DNA from: Antitrichia curtipendula
Taxonomy: Eukaryota > Streptophyta > Bryopsida > Hypnales > Leucodontaceae
NCBI GenBank assembly: GCA_951230915.1
Contig: OX579633.1
Span: forward strand, 54,884,029-54,948,028
DNA length: 64,000 bases
Direction: 5' to 3'
Shown here: piece after piece, positions 9,483 to 20,907 of the stretch
How the letters are laid out: each line of letters opens with the position of its first letter
Position numbering within the stretch: the first letter of the stretch is position 1
The notes under the pieces: model-generated
Seen by the model: the letters and a program-made list of their open reading frames with translations, nothing else
The model's database searches: none
Told to the model about the DNA's origin: nothing
Position numbers and translations under genes: made by a program

Positions 9483-9798
9483 CGATTAAACCCAGCATCA
9501 GGACCTTTCTCGATTAACTAGTCGCACGGAGGAAGGAGCGTCGGCAGTTTGGAATAGCCGTAGTGGAGTTCTTACATTAGGTTGCATGCTTGCAACCGGA
9601 TGCTCTCAGAGCTTTATCCCCTAGGCTATCATGGCTTGCCTAATCGACTGTGAGTCCTGATGATAAGATTACCAGATTTGCCTAGATAAACTTAAGTTCA
9701 GGTAGTGGTCACGGATGGTTCCTAATCTTAGAACTCCGACTTATCCCCTAGTTCTAGCTAATTGAGGTTTGTCTAGATGTTATGATGTAATCATAACA
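9483..9798 (-). repeat. Rearranged 5' LTR of the gypsy element
   Basis: Bases 9579-9798 match 1119-1338 of the 3' LTR directly. The next 94 bp (9483-9576) are the reverse complement of the last 94 bp of the 3' LTR (929-1022). The 96-bp middle piece (1023-1118) is absent. The 5' LTR therefore has an inverted U5 end plus a deletion. No primer-binding site is visible in the remaining leader before the Gag start. Confidence 0.8.
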
Positions 9799-10606
9799 AT
9801 TTTTGACTGAACACCATTCTTTGATATAATATACATATGAAACTCTAGTACATAAACATGAACATATGAATAAGTATAGAATGCTTAATCATATTTTCTT
9901 ATGAATTTTTACGTGAACTTATAGTCTAATAATTATATGTACTACACATACAAGGTCCTATTCATAAAAAAGTTACTTCTATTTTTTTATCAACTTACTA
10001 TATAATGCTGTCTTCTTATATACTCTGTCATTTCTTAAACGTCCATGATGATTTTCTCTTCAAGTGAATATAGCGGTGCATTGTGAACACTTAATTTCAA
10101 AGCATCCCTGTATAAATATTTGAGGATTTAGTATTGGATCTTTAAGCATGTCACAAACCACTTTTTGACATAATAGTTAAAATCAATAAACTTCCTTCTT
10201 TAGCCTTTCATTTGGTCTTTGCCCTATTTGTCTTCCCAAGGTTGATGACCAATAATAAGAGATGAAGGGCCACGGAGGCAAACCTACAACCCCAACTCTC
10301 AACATTCATATTTTATTGAGAAAACCCTAAATTAGTACAAGGATAATTTTATGCTTGTGCATGCCCAAACTATAACCAATATTGGCCTTCAGAATCTTCG
10401 TGCAATCCCGCTCCTAATTGATTTTACAAAAGTGTTTACAAAAGGTACTCCGACCTTAATATGTTTAAGATTGGTTTGACCTCCACTTCAAGCATACTTC
10501 AAATCTTTTTACTTTTTGGTTCCCTAAACCATTTCTACATTTACAATTCATTTGGATTAAAATTTCATACTTCTTTGTTCAATATTCATGTCTAAGTATA
10601 TTCTAC

Positions 10607-11178
10607 GGGAGATCACTCTTGTCATTTCTACAACCCTGTGGCAAAGATTTTGACCCCCTATATTATGTCCTGAAATTTAAATAAAAAGAAAAGAAAAAAA
10701 TATGAGTAGATTTTTCTACTTTGAAAGTTTATGTTTTGAATCATTGATATTTTTTTCTTGTTGATTGTAATTAGTTACGAATTTTTGAAGTAAAAGAATG
10801 CACTGTAAAGCTAAAAATCACTTTCACACTCCTATATTATAAAGGAATAATATGTTTAAAATTTACATAAAAAATTCTCAAAAATGAGGCTTTATTGAAA
10901 GTTTATATTTCTTGAATATTGATGCAATGGATGTCTAAATGTGTTCTCTATAAATATTTGAGTTGAAAAATATGTCATTTTAGTTTATTTTTCAACCTTC
11001 TCTAGAAATCATTTGTTATATTATTTGAATTGAAGATTTTGGCAATAGAATCTCATAGTATTGATTAAACAATGCTCAAAACTTTAAGCTAAAATTATAA
11101 AATATTAAAAAATAAATAGGGGGTCCAATGATCACTTAGCCACACATGATATACTATAGATACACTAAGTGATCTCCC
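10607..11178. repeat. Possible MITE with 11-bp terminal inverted repeats
   Basis: GGGAGATCACT at 10607 and AGTGATCTCCC at 11168 are perfect inverted repeats 550 bp apart. No clear target duplication was found and the interior is plain AT-rich DNA. It could be chance. Confidence 0.25.
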
Positions 11179-11837
11179 TGTGAGTATATTGTTATTTTTA
11201 TTATTTTTCACATTTGTGATTGTGCTCCCTTCATTACTACTCCAAAGAAAACTTAAAGATTTAAAAGAAAAAATATAAGTAAACCATTTGTGTTTAAATG
11301 TAAACTAAGAGAGCAGATTTTTATACATGCGTGTGGGCTCATAATAATAAAAAAGATAATAGAAAGAGAGTAATCAAATGAATTCTACATGTAAAGAGAA
11401 TTTTATATATATATAGAGAGAGATCACTGATAGTGATCTATTGCTTTGTTTGAGTTTATTACAAAAGAGTATTTCTATTAGAGAACTTATATGTGAAGGT
11501 TTTGAAAGAAATATCATTTAAAAAGCCTTCAGTTTGAAAAAACGAGAAATAAGAATTTATATGGAAAAAGCCGTACATGTGCTCATCAATGAAAATATTT
11601 TGGATGAAGTGGTTTTATTCTTTTTTTCCAACCCAAAAATGGTTGAGTAGCAAAAACAACTATGTATTTTTTACAAATGTAAAGGCGGATGCTTTCAATC
11701 CTTCATCAAAGAAAAATTTCATGAAATTTTGGTAAGAAATTAGAATACTGCAGCGGTGGGGTGAGGCAATATGAAGTGGTACCACAAAAATTGCACTTCT
11801 ACTCCCAAATCCGTGTATAAAGCGTGGCTAAAATTTT

Positions 11838-12160
11838 CTACAAAGATTTTCATAGATTATAGAGGGATTCTTGTAGATTCAAAGAACATGCTCAAATATT
11901 TGCAAAGACTCTGAAGATTCCGTAGAGATCCTCAAAGATACTCAAAGATACTCAAAGATTCCACAAAAGATTCTGAAAGTTTCTCAAAGGTTTCAAGAAG
12001 GTTCTCATACATTCTTAAAGATTCTAGAATGATCTTGAAAGATTCTAAAATATTTTCAAAGATTCTAAAATGATTCTCGTAGTTTTTTCAAAGTTTGTCA
12101 AACATTCCAAACAGATTTTCAAAGATTCTGATAAGATCCTCAAAGATTCAAAAACTTCTT
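11838..12160 (+). repeat. Degenerate minisatellite, core (T)CAAAGATTC
   Basis: About 320 bp of irregular head-to-tail repeats built on CAAAGATTC, TAAAGATTC, CAAAGATAC and similar words at spacings of roughly 10-33 bp, for example the run CTCAAAGATACTCAAAGATA at about 11940. There is no coding frame. Confidence 0.7.
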
Positions 12161-12421
12161 GTTGATTTAGTTAATATTGTTCAAACCAACAGAAAAAGAG
12201 CAACAAATATTCTTGGCTGAACAAAAATCAGTTCAAATACTGCACTTGTGGATTTAAGTGCCCCAAACAACAAAGACTTGTTGGTTTTTAGTTGGTTTTT
12301 AATTCATTTTCTACTAGTGGAAGCCGTTGCTTGAAAAAATCAATATTCTAATCATAATTGTACAATTGAATAATTTGTACAAGACAATTGTGCTATTCTT
12401 TGAAAAGGGGAAGCAACTATA

Positions 12422-12840
12422 AGGTAGCCGCACCCATAAGCGTGGAAATAAGGGTTTTGGAATAGTTGGAGCAATTTCCTAACTTTGAAAAAAATACTGT
12501 AAGTTTGCAAGAGGAAACTAAAAATATTGGTATCAATTTCAAGGATTCAATTGCAAGCATTTGTTCACAAAGATTTTTCAAAGTCCAAAATTACTGAAAA
12601 TATAAGGCCAAGTGTAAGAGATGCTGAAAACAAGGCTTGTTGGTTCTTAAATAGTGGGATCGGGTACTCAAAACCGTCATGCTAGTCACCCACAACCATC
12701 GCTTTGTCACCCATAACCATCAGTTAGTGACCCACAACCATCACTTCATCACCCATCACCAATTCTTTTTAGTATTTATTTATCCTGACATAGTCAGATC
12801 ACACTTATGGAGACACCTTCGCCTATGGGTGCGGCTACGT
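12422..12840. mobile_element. MITE, TA-flanked, copy 1
   Basis: Terminal inverted repeats: left AGGTAGCCGCACCCATAAGCG, right ending CCTATGGGTGCGGCTACGT, with TA on both sides. This is compatible with a Tc1/mariner-type 2-bp duplication. A second copy lies at 36106-36492; both share the internal blocks GTAAGAGATGCT, AACAAGGCTTG and GGTACTCAAAACCGTCAT. Near its right part (12685-12762) this copy has four tandem 21-bp repeats with core GTCACCCACAACCATC. Confidence 0.75.
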
Positions 12841-12842
12841 TA

Positions 12843-15800
12843 GACATCTTGAGATCTGTCTGTCAATTTTGTAAAGAAGTATCAAGAGCTTTTTCCCTTG
12901 GGAAAATAATAGAATGTGCATAATACAAGTAACAATGATTATTCTCTTTGTTGGTAGATGACGTGTCCTTCCTAATCCTTTGCATGTGAAGTGGTAAGGG
13001 GTATGGAATTTCCACACAAGAACATTTTACGAAGTTGCTATGACATATGATGCAGAACTTCTAATTTACAGGGATGCTCTTTTCCTTCAGAAAATTTCAA
13101 TGCCATTATATGTTCCTCAAAGGTAGTTTTAATTCAAAAAATTAGGTAAGTGCGGGTCATTCCAGAAATTCAATTCTCACATGTCCACGTAGTGAAGATG
13201 TGTTTATGCATGTGTATCTCCGCAGGTGGCTGCTGTTTAATGCATAAGTCTAACTTTGGCAGGAGGATTGGGCGTCAACTCCAATGAGGGGAGTTTCAAA
13301 CTGTGCCCTCTGTCAGGGATATTGCGGCAAATTGGTTTAGGGTTTAGGCCAGGAGGATTGTTGCATAGCAGACAGCAGCGGCCTCGAAGAAGGAATGTGG
13401 GATGGGAGGATGCGTGACCAGCTCGAGCAAAGAGAGTACTTTCCGCAGGGTACGCAGCGCCTCTTGCATGCAACGTATTAAGCTTTGTGCAATAAGCAGA
13501 GGCCAAACCTCGTAGTGCAACAAATCAAGGGTGCGGGGAGTGAAAGTAGAGGATGACAGTAATCAAAGAGCCGAGAGGTGTTGGTTTGAAGTAGGGTTCT
13601 AGCAGAGGAGTGCCGTGGTGTGAGGTGTTGCAGCGCAGATCTTGCTTGCTGAGGTGAGAAGGGTGCTTGCGGAATAACATAGAGCAAGATTCAACATTTA
13701 AGTCGTACTGACCTAGAAAGAGTGTTGTTGACGACAATTTTGACGAAGCTTGGAAGGACTTAGTTGAAGGGTGCTTGTAGAGATTTGAGTAGAAGGCGAC
13801 ATTTTGCCGGAAGTTGACAGGATCCGGAGATGTCGTCTCAAGATCCCCGCTCAATCTGAAGGCCAATTTGAGAACAAGAATTAGGATTGGCGTGTGCTGC
13901 TGCAACCACTGAAGGATGAGGAGATGCAACTTCAATGTAGCTTAAGAGTAGCATATAGTGAGCAAAAGCAAATGCTTGGAGATATTTGGGCGATGTTGTT
14001 GCTGCAACATCAATTGAAATTGTGAGTGAAGCATCATGACAATCTAGGTACATTCATTTGCATCCATTTACAGCATGAAAATAATATGCGAGGTATGTAG
14101 AGTTTAGTGTGAAGGAAATGAACATTGATATTTTTTTTCCTTTGAGTAAATGTAACAAAGAGTTGCACGCAAGGGCATAACAAATGTCCTTCTAGGTATT
14201 GAATTGATTTGAGATTTGGAAATGCATGATGAAGGTTTGTTGGAATTGTGAATAACCTGAAATTATACTCGGACCAAGCAGTTTTTGTGCTTTTGGCCTA
14301 TGCATATTTCTTGTTGCCAAATGCTGTCAACCCCGCATTTTGGAGGTTGCATTTGCATGGTACCATTGAATGAAATTAGTATGTGATGCTCCTTGGGGGA
14401 TGCACATGAGTGACAAAGCGGTAGCAAGTGCATGCCAGGCGTATATGCACCAATACCGTATACCATGGCAAGATATCAGTTACTGACGTGGAATATACAA
14501 ACCATATCAATGAAACGTAATTAATATATGGAAGCTTAATAGCAATTAGAAATGGTATTTTGAATTTAAAGTGATATAAAATTTGGGATGGTTTGAGGAA
14601 CACCGTTGAGATTCTAGCGACAACTTTGTCTCTTGAATTGCAATGGTGATGCTGGGAAACCAACCTTCTAAGCATTATGTATAGAAGGTAACATCCGTGG
14701 TTGTGCTAAATGTGTGTCCCTTAATCTTGTATACTAATCCATTCTATACTTATGGAAATTGCTACTGCACTGCAATGGTAGAATTTGGCGCTTGGCCACA
14801 AATGATGTATGCGCCAAATATTCAATCAAGTCAAAAGATCCTTACACATTCAACCAATTGTATTAGTCAGAATAGCGTGAGTCTAGTTTTGAATGGCTGT
14901 GGTTATGGTTATTTTGGCATGAATTCCAACTGACCGATGAATCCATACATCAGGTTTAGACTGTCAGGAAGACCGCAAAACAAACACTTTGGTGGACACT
15001 TGGGCGGTGGATGAAGCGCAATGAGATGGTAGGTCAGAAGGTGCTTGACGTGGGAAGACGGGGTGAAGCCATTGGTAGCAGATTGGACAATCAAGGCGTC
15101 TAGAACTAAAACTTTGATCAGCTTCAAAACATCTTGGAGCCGCTGCAATTAACGTCATCAACTTTTTAAAAGCTAAACCAAATGCAAATTTGAGGCCGGA
15201 GTTTGCAAAAAAAGCACCGGGTATTGAAAGGTGTGTTATTCTTAGAATTAGACAAGCTTATGGAATGTATTAATAAGTAAATCAAAGCGATTTCTGTTTT
15301 GTTATAAATAAAATGGTGGTGTAAAAATGTTCATTAAAAACCAAGACGCACGAACTCTGCTGTTCAAAATTTACTGGCTACATTGGCATTAGCAATAATA
15401 AAATAAGTGAGAATAAGAGATCTGTCAGTTCTAGGCGTATAGTTAATTTACACTCATGCCTCGTAAATGATAATTAATAATGCACTTCACATATTATTAA
15501 CAAATCAGTAAATGTATGAAATTTAGAGATTCCTAAACCCTAAAGTGCTTTAATCAAAATGTAATCAGAGTACTACTCGTGGATGGGTTGTCGTCCTTGA
15601 AATGGGTGGTGTCCAACACCTTGTACTAGTTCATTGGTATAAAGGAGGACTCTACTAGTTTCTTACACTGAAATTAGAGTACAATGTTGTACTCTAAATA
15701 TATCCGAAGGCCCAGAAATTGCACCTTGTTCTTGTGCTGCTATTCTGGATGGAAATATGCTGCAAGTAGTTAGACTTTCCGTGCATGTTTTCCAAGCAGG

Positions 15801-17943
15801 GTCTTATAATACTAAACCATCATTATCAGTAGTACTGTTGGTCTCCCAACAATGCCGGTTTTTGAAGTAGCCAAGGTGAAGGTAGAGAAGTGAACAGAAA
15901 CTTTGTCTATGGAAGGAGTAACAGTAGCGGGCCTTGTCAATGTTTTGGGAAACATGAGCTGCTGTGCCTATTTCAGTGTCCACATAGAGAAAATAGCACA
16001 AAGGTGATAGAGAAGGTTTCATCCCAGTTTACCGGGATTGGGTTATATTGGAACATTTGTAATCAATGAGTGAGAAACCTAACCTTCTCATCTTCTGTTG
16101 CTAGTAAACAACACCAAACACTTGGAATACAAAGTGTTTTAGGAAAGAGTGCAAAGTGTACTTCCTTTGGCGTGGCTTTTGTTCATCTTGCAACATAAAA
16201 AACGTGCAAGATGGCATCAGTGCTATTGCAAGAAGTGGATTTAACCACAGTAAGTGCAAAACCCCATGTTTGATCAATATGAAGTTGCATGATACATATG
16301 GAGTGTATCTGGACATAGCATTGGTCCACGTACCTTCCATATGTAGTATGCAACTCCATATGGATGTCAGCAAAGCTTGCCAGGCTTTGCTGACATCCAC
16401 ATGGTGTAGGTGGCGGCAGAAATTCTATGAAGCAAGTGAAAAACTTGAGTGTGAGCACATTTGTACCATTGGGAGCTGTTAACTACTATTTCAATGAAAC
16501 ACTTGTTTACCATTAGCTAAACTACCATAAAATATGTTTTAGCTAAAGATAGGTTAATAAATTGTTTTATTTATGTAAGAAAATGCAAGTACTAAGCCTT
16601 GTTGGAAATGTAAATATCCAATGTGTTTGAAATTTCATTGGATAAAAAGTATACTTTTAAAGTTTTATTAAACCAATGTTTGCCTAATCTAGGTGATGGC
16701 AAGAATAAGTAGTTTAAGGGGTCATTGATTTTTATTGAAGTATCGGTGCAGGGAGTTCTCAAGCTAATATCAAATTTCTATGCACAACATTGTCCTTTGA
16801 AACCAGACAAACCATTACGTTGGGTATGACTATAGCTTGTTAGAAGCAAACGCAGATTAAGGTTGGAAAAATTGTTCTTGAACTTTATGATATTTTCAGT
16901 GATAACAAGATTGAGAAAAATAGATTAGTTAATTAACAATTAGGTTATGCAAGTATAGCCGTTTTAATAATGCGTTTTGAAGTAATGACTAAAGTTATAT
17001 TATCTCTTCCAGGTATATAGTGCTTGAGAGAAAGGATGAACTACATAGTATCATATCTTGGTAGCGAGACATCATTATAAAAACATCTTTGATGTATGTT
17101 TTTGTAGTAAACATATCATGTTGATTGAGTGACATTTTAAGAAGTTATAGCTTTAAGATCTCTAGCCACAATGAGAAGTATATTATTGAATTTGTCTTGT
17201 GCACAACTACGGCATTCCTAGAGGAACAGCGTATGTGAAATACTAAATTTTTGAAATAACATATTTGGAGTCTTGTTTACAATGATAGACCTATATGTAC
17301 AAATTTGTCAATCAATAGAGCTCGGCTTGCCACCTGAGAAGAGGTGGTCCTTATTAGAGGTGTTGAGGCATAGATTTAGTTAAGTGATATTCTTACACAA
17401 TGGTGTATCTACAATATTTAAGACAAGTACAAGGTTTCAAGTGTAGGAGCCGATCCACCTCATTCAATGAATATGGAGTTATAGCTAAATATTGAGTGTA
17501 TCTAGACTAAAACAATGTCAAGGCTGAATTCGATTTGATTTTGTTGCAGGACTACTTTGCCGGAGTCACTATCTTTTTTTGAGAGTGTAAGCATCTTGTG
17601 AAATTCAAAAATAGTGATTCATAAAACTCCTAGCTCCTACGCTCATACATCAGAGTTTGATAATCAAAATCTATGGAGGGAAGGGATGCTATCAACCAAA
17701 CGAGAACGGTAGCTACCATGCTTCCTCGATCATAGTGGATCAGGAAAGAGGTAGATCTTTTGGGAGCTACAAGATTGATTTGCGGAAAAGGACTTGTGCA
17801 ATTTACCAGCTCAGAGCAGTGCATAAATGGGCATAGTACACTTGGGCAAAACAACGTTGGTATAGTAATATACAGTGTCAAAGAGGGAGAACCATACAGG
17901 TTGCACAATTTGAAAAAATGGTCTATTTGCCACACGCTTTACA
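12843..17943. other. Intergenic DNA, one GC-richer island, hairpin cluster
   Basis: No gene could be identified. Bases 13230-14060 are less AT-rich than the surroundings and hold short open frames on the minus strand with no recognisable motif. Bases 16184-16404 contain a hairpin cluster, listed separately. From 17760 to 17945 an open frame on the plus strand (GATRLICGKGLVQFTSSEQC) precedes the DUF7869-type pseudogene and may be a decayed upstream exon, but nothing in it is recognised. Confidence 0.4.
16184..16404. repeat. Cluster of three hairpins
   Basis: First: CATCTTGCA/TGCAAGATG (16184-16192 and 16205-16213), a perfect 9-bp stem. Second: 16284-16302 with 16336-16354, a 19-bp stem with two mismatches. 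Third: 16356-16376 with 16384-16404, a 21-bp stem with one mismatch and a 7-nt loop TTGCCAG. No coding frame explains them. Confidence 0.75.
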
Positions 17944-18575
17944 ATGGAGTGTCCCTCCATGAACATGAGCGCTCACCAGAAAAACGTGGGTTCATCCTCC
18001 AGTAGGAAAGGAAAACGTCCATACGTATCGACTAGAAAGCAAGCTGCTCCAAAATTTGTGAAACGCAATAAACTCTTGTCAATCTCTCATATGAAGGAGA
18101 CACTAAAGAAAAAATGTTGCGACAACAAATGCATGAAGAAATTTAACCGCCAGACATTAACAACAGCGCGATATTAGATGCATCATTCTAGCCATGTCAG
18201 GAAAATGGACATGAAATTGGCAGTGCATTGCACTGCCTATTCCTACGCCAACAATGGTCAGAAAATGCAATCATAGACAAACGTCTTGTTTGTATGAAAG
18301 CATGGAGATTAATATATGGAGTGGGAGATGCTTGTTTCTACAAGCACAAGCTTTTAGCAAAACAAGGAATACGTGCCCAAGAACATGGCAATACAAATAA
18401 GCAGAGGACTACAAACTCCACAAAGCAAGCTATCCAATCTATGAAAGTGATGTTAGAAAAGAAGGCTGATAGTGTGCCACATTGTACCCGAACTTTATCA
18501 TCTGGAGAAAAGGTAGTAGAAAAGGTCTTGCCCTCTGGAACGACGTGGTTTAAGACTTTGGAAGATGTGAACGTG

Positions 18576-18812
18576 GTAAGTAGAACCTTGTACGACACAT
18601 CTTGCCTTGGTTTGTGCTCTTACTAACTTATTCTAGAAGATTGAAATCTAATAAAAAAACACCAAGTCTGGTTTTTTAATATCACTTGCAGAGTTGCAGT
18701 AGTTGTCTTGTTTAGCGGTATCTACTCGGTAGGAGGGCCGTGAAGAATTTATTTGTTAACTTATTTATGTTGTTAGCTGTATTATCTAATGTTTTTGACA
18801 TTTCTCTTCTAG
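18576..18812 (+). other. Intron of the DUF7869-type pseudogene
   Basis: Donor GTAAGTAG after GAACGTG, acceptor TTCTCTTCTAG before GAACAAGC. The exons join in phase 0 and keep one reading frame. Its survival argues that the locus arose as genomic DNA and not as a processed copy. Confidence 0.7.
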
Positions 18813-19652
18813 GAACAAGCAAATATAGGACTAAAACAGATTTTGCAATCTTCTGGCAGCCATATTCGGAAAAAGCATTTCTCAGATTATATTGTTAAAC
18901 ACTCTGGAGATAATTTTGCTCGTTGTGGTCAATGTGAAAATTTGTTGAATGTCCAAAATGTTCATGCGGTGCAATCCCCAGCATGGTTGCATTTCAACAA
19001 AAAATATCAGGATCATCTTAGCGAGCAAGAGAGCACTCGAAATCAATATTATGCAAGCCGAGCTTCTTCTCAACATTTTCCAAATCAGGTTTTATCAATT
19101 ATGCATGATAAAATGGACCATTCCAAAACTGCTTTGCCCTGTTTTGCACACAAATCAAAAACTACAGACGGGTTGCAAAAACTGCATGTGTCAGTATCAA
19201 GGATTCTTGCTCATGGACATGGAGATGGAAAATATGCCCATTTTATATTAGACAAATTTCCTGCACATTGCAACCAAACTATTGGTTCAATATGCAAGCT
19301 ATTACAAGACCTAGAAGTTGAACCAATACATAGCCATCCCCATCGTCTATTTCAAGGGCGCCAAAATTCTCCTTTGTACAATGCAATTTTAAAAGGACAT
19401 GAAAATTGCAAAGATTCAATTGTTGTGCGGGGAGGAAGTAGTCAATGCAGTAGGAAACTACCTCCTACATTGCACGTATAATTAGACAAGTGTTGGAAAG
19501 ATAACAAAAGCCGATTCATTATGTATTTTTGGTCATTGCTAGTTGCAAGAAAAATGTTTAATGAGATCAAAGTCTCATTTATGCTTGTTGGGCACACCCA
19601 CAACAACATCGATGCCTTGTTTGGCAAATGGAGTATGGATTTACAAAAAAAC

Positions 19653-19920
19653 TATTGAGGATTAGGGTTGCTCTAGGCCAAAGGAGATATGCTAGGTGGG
19701 GTACCTAGCAGGAGGGAGAGAGAATAAGCTAGGAAGCACCTCATAGAGTGGATTAGCCTCGGAGTGTGGTTATCCCATATGGTTTGGTGTAGCGAGATAG
19801 GTTGAGAGGATATATATATGAGAGGATTTGGATATCCTCTCATCTCTTCTATTGTATCTTTTACAGTTGAATATAAACCATGTGTGCTTTTCCTCTTCTA
19901 TCTGCTTTATGTTTTCAATA
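19653..19920 (+). mobile_element. Solo LTR of the copia family
   Basis: 268 bp matching the reverse complement of 2398-2672 along its whole length, with a 6-bp gap near the start and some substitutions. It is flanked by the target duplication AAAAC (19648-19652 and 19921-19925). No internal copia sequence remains, so recombination between two LTRs probably removed the rest. Deleting it and one AAAAC restores the DUF7869 frame across the site. Confidence 0.92.
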
Positions 19921-20907
19921 AAAACAACTACCCCACAATACCTTTGCTGATGAAATCTTTGATGAACCATGGAGCTAGAAAAAGAACCAATGATTCCACA
20001 CCTCATTGAAGAAGTACTTGATTTCAAAGCCTTTATTGCAGATTATATTTGCAGTGGGAATGATCAGTTGGTGGGGCATACTAGCGGGCGTCAATTTTTA
20101 TTTACTAGAAGAGCTAATGGATGGCCAATAATGCAATATATGCTACATAATATAGATGAAGAATGGATACCTAAAGAAGGTATTAAGTTGTGGAAAGAAA
20201 ATGCAAAGGGGCAGCCTATGTTACCAGAAGGTGAACCTAAACCTATGCCTCCAAGGCCTTTCAAAAGCCAAGAAGATATCATGAAAGGGATAACTGGGTT
20301 CATTGAAAATTGGAAAGGAATAGTGAATTTGGATGAAACAAGTAAATGCAAAGAGAAATATACAAGTTTGATCACGTATTGGGAAATGGTGAGAGAAGCC
20401 ATTGGGGGGACAGAAATACAACAAGCCGCACTTTTAGAAAGTTTTTGGCCAAAAACAAGGCAAACATTTGATAATGCGTTGTTGGCAGAGATGCAAGCAC
20501 AAGCAGCAAAAGAAGAGGATGGAGACAGAGTTTTCATTGGACAACGTAATTTGTGTTCAAATCCTGCATTCAGTGTTCGAAAAGATTGCAAGAAGGGTTA
20601 TTTTCTAACTGTGAAGTCTAGCAATGACAATTCAAACCCGGTATGGTTAGGGTTGGCAAAGTCAGATCCATTGTTTCAGATAGGTTCTCCAAACCACAAA
20701 CAAATTCTTTTACAATGGTACAAACCTCTAAAGAGAAGAGGTGTACAAGAAGGATCATATATTGGATGGAACGTAGCTCCTCCAATGAAGTGGCAACTAG
20801 ACCTAGACAATTTTGAAGAACCGGAGTGGATGAATAGCAATGCTATCATCACTGCGTGGAAACCAAGACGACTAAATGTCGACAAAATTTGTATCCCTCA
20901 AAATTAA

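Larger units (their letters stand above)
929..9798 (-). mobile_element. Ty3/gypsy chromovirus, decayed, with nested copia
   Basis: Complete but dead LTR retrotransposon read on the minus strand. It is flanked by the 5-bp target duplication ATTTT (924-928 and 9799-9803). The order from 9457 down to 1356 is gag, retropepsin, reverse transcriptase, RNase H, integrase, chromodomain. This is the Ty3/gypsy order, and the chromodomain places it among the chromoviruses. Frameshifts near 9120, 7170, 6125 and 1750 and a stop in the gag zinc knuckle break the polyprotein. The LTR segments shared by both ends (1119-1338 and 9579-9798) differ at about 13 of 206 compared positions by eye, so the insertion is old. 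A copia element at 2398-5494 interrupts the integrase. Without the copia the element is about 5.8 kb. Confidence 0.93.
9804..12419. other. AT-rich intergenic DNA
   Basis: No gene seen on either strand. Its contents are a weak candidate inverted-repeat element (10607-11178), the hairpin AGATCACT-GAT-AGTGATCT at about 11421, and a degenerate minisatellite (11838-12160), listed separately. Confidence 0.5.
17944..20907 (+). pseudogene. DUF7869-type transposon-related gene, broken
   Basis: A family of intron-bearing plant and animal genes, probably domesticated or mobile, with an RNase H-like DUF7869 core. I place it here by motif memory. The N-terminal exon (17944-18177) has KKKCCDNKCMKKFNRQTL and ends in a TAG. 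The next part (18228-18575, another frame) has DKRLVCMKAWRLIYGVGDAC. An intron fits 18576-18812 (GTAAGT donor, TCTTCTAG acceptor, phase 0). The long exon from 18813 carries CGQCENL, HFILDKFPAHCNQT, then a TAA (19479-19481) where relatives have Gln, then LDKCWKDNKSRFI and LVGHTHNNIDALFG (about 19582-19626). A solo LTR interrupts at 19653. After it a 1-bp frameshift near 19966 leads into a 312-codon C-terminal part (IPHLIEEVLDFKAFI ... GSYIGW) ending at 20907. Two stops, two frameshifts and an insertion make it a pseudogene. Confidence 0.8.

Noticed and set aside
13237..14053. Overlapping minus-strand frames as a gene
   Set aside because: Different frames overlap with no splice pattern or motif; only the base composition is unusual.
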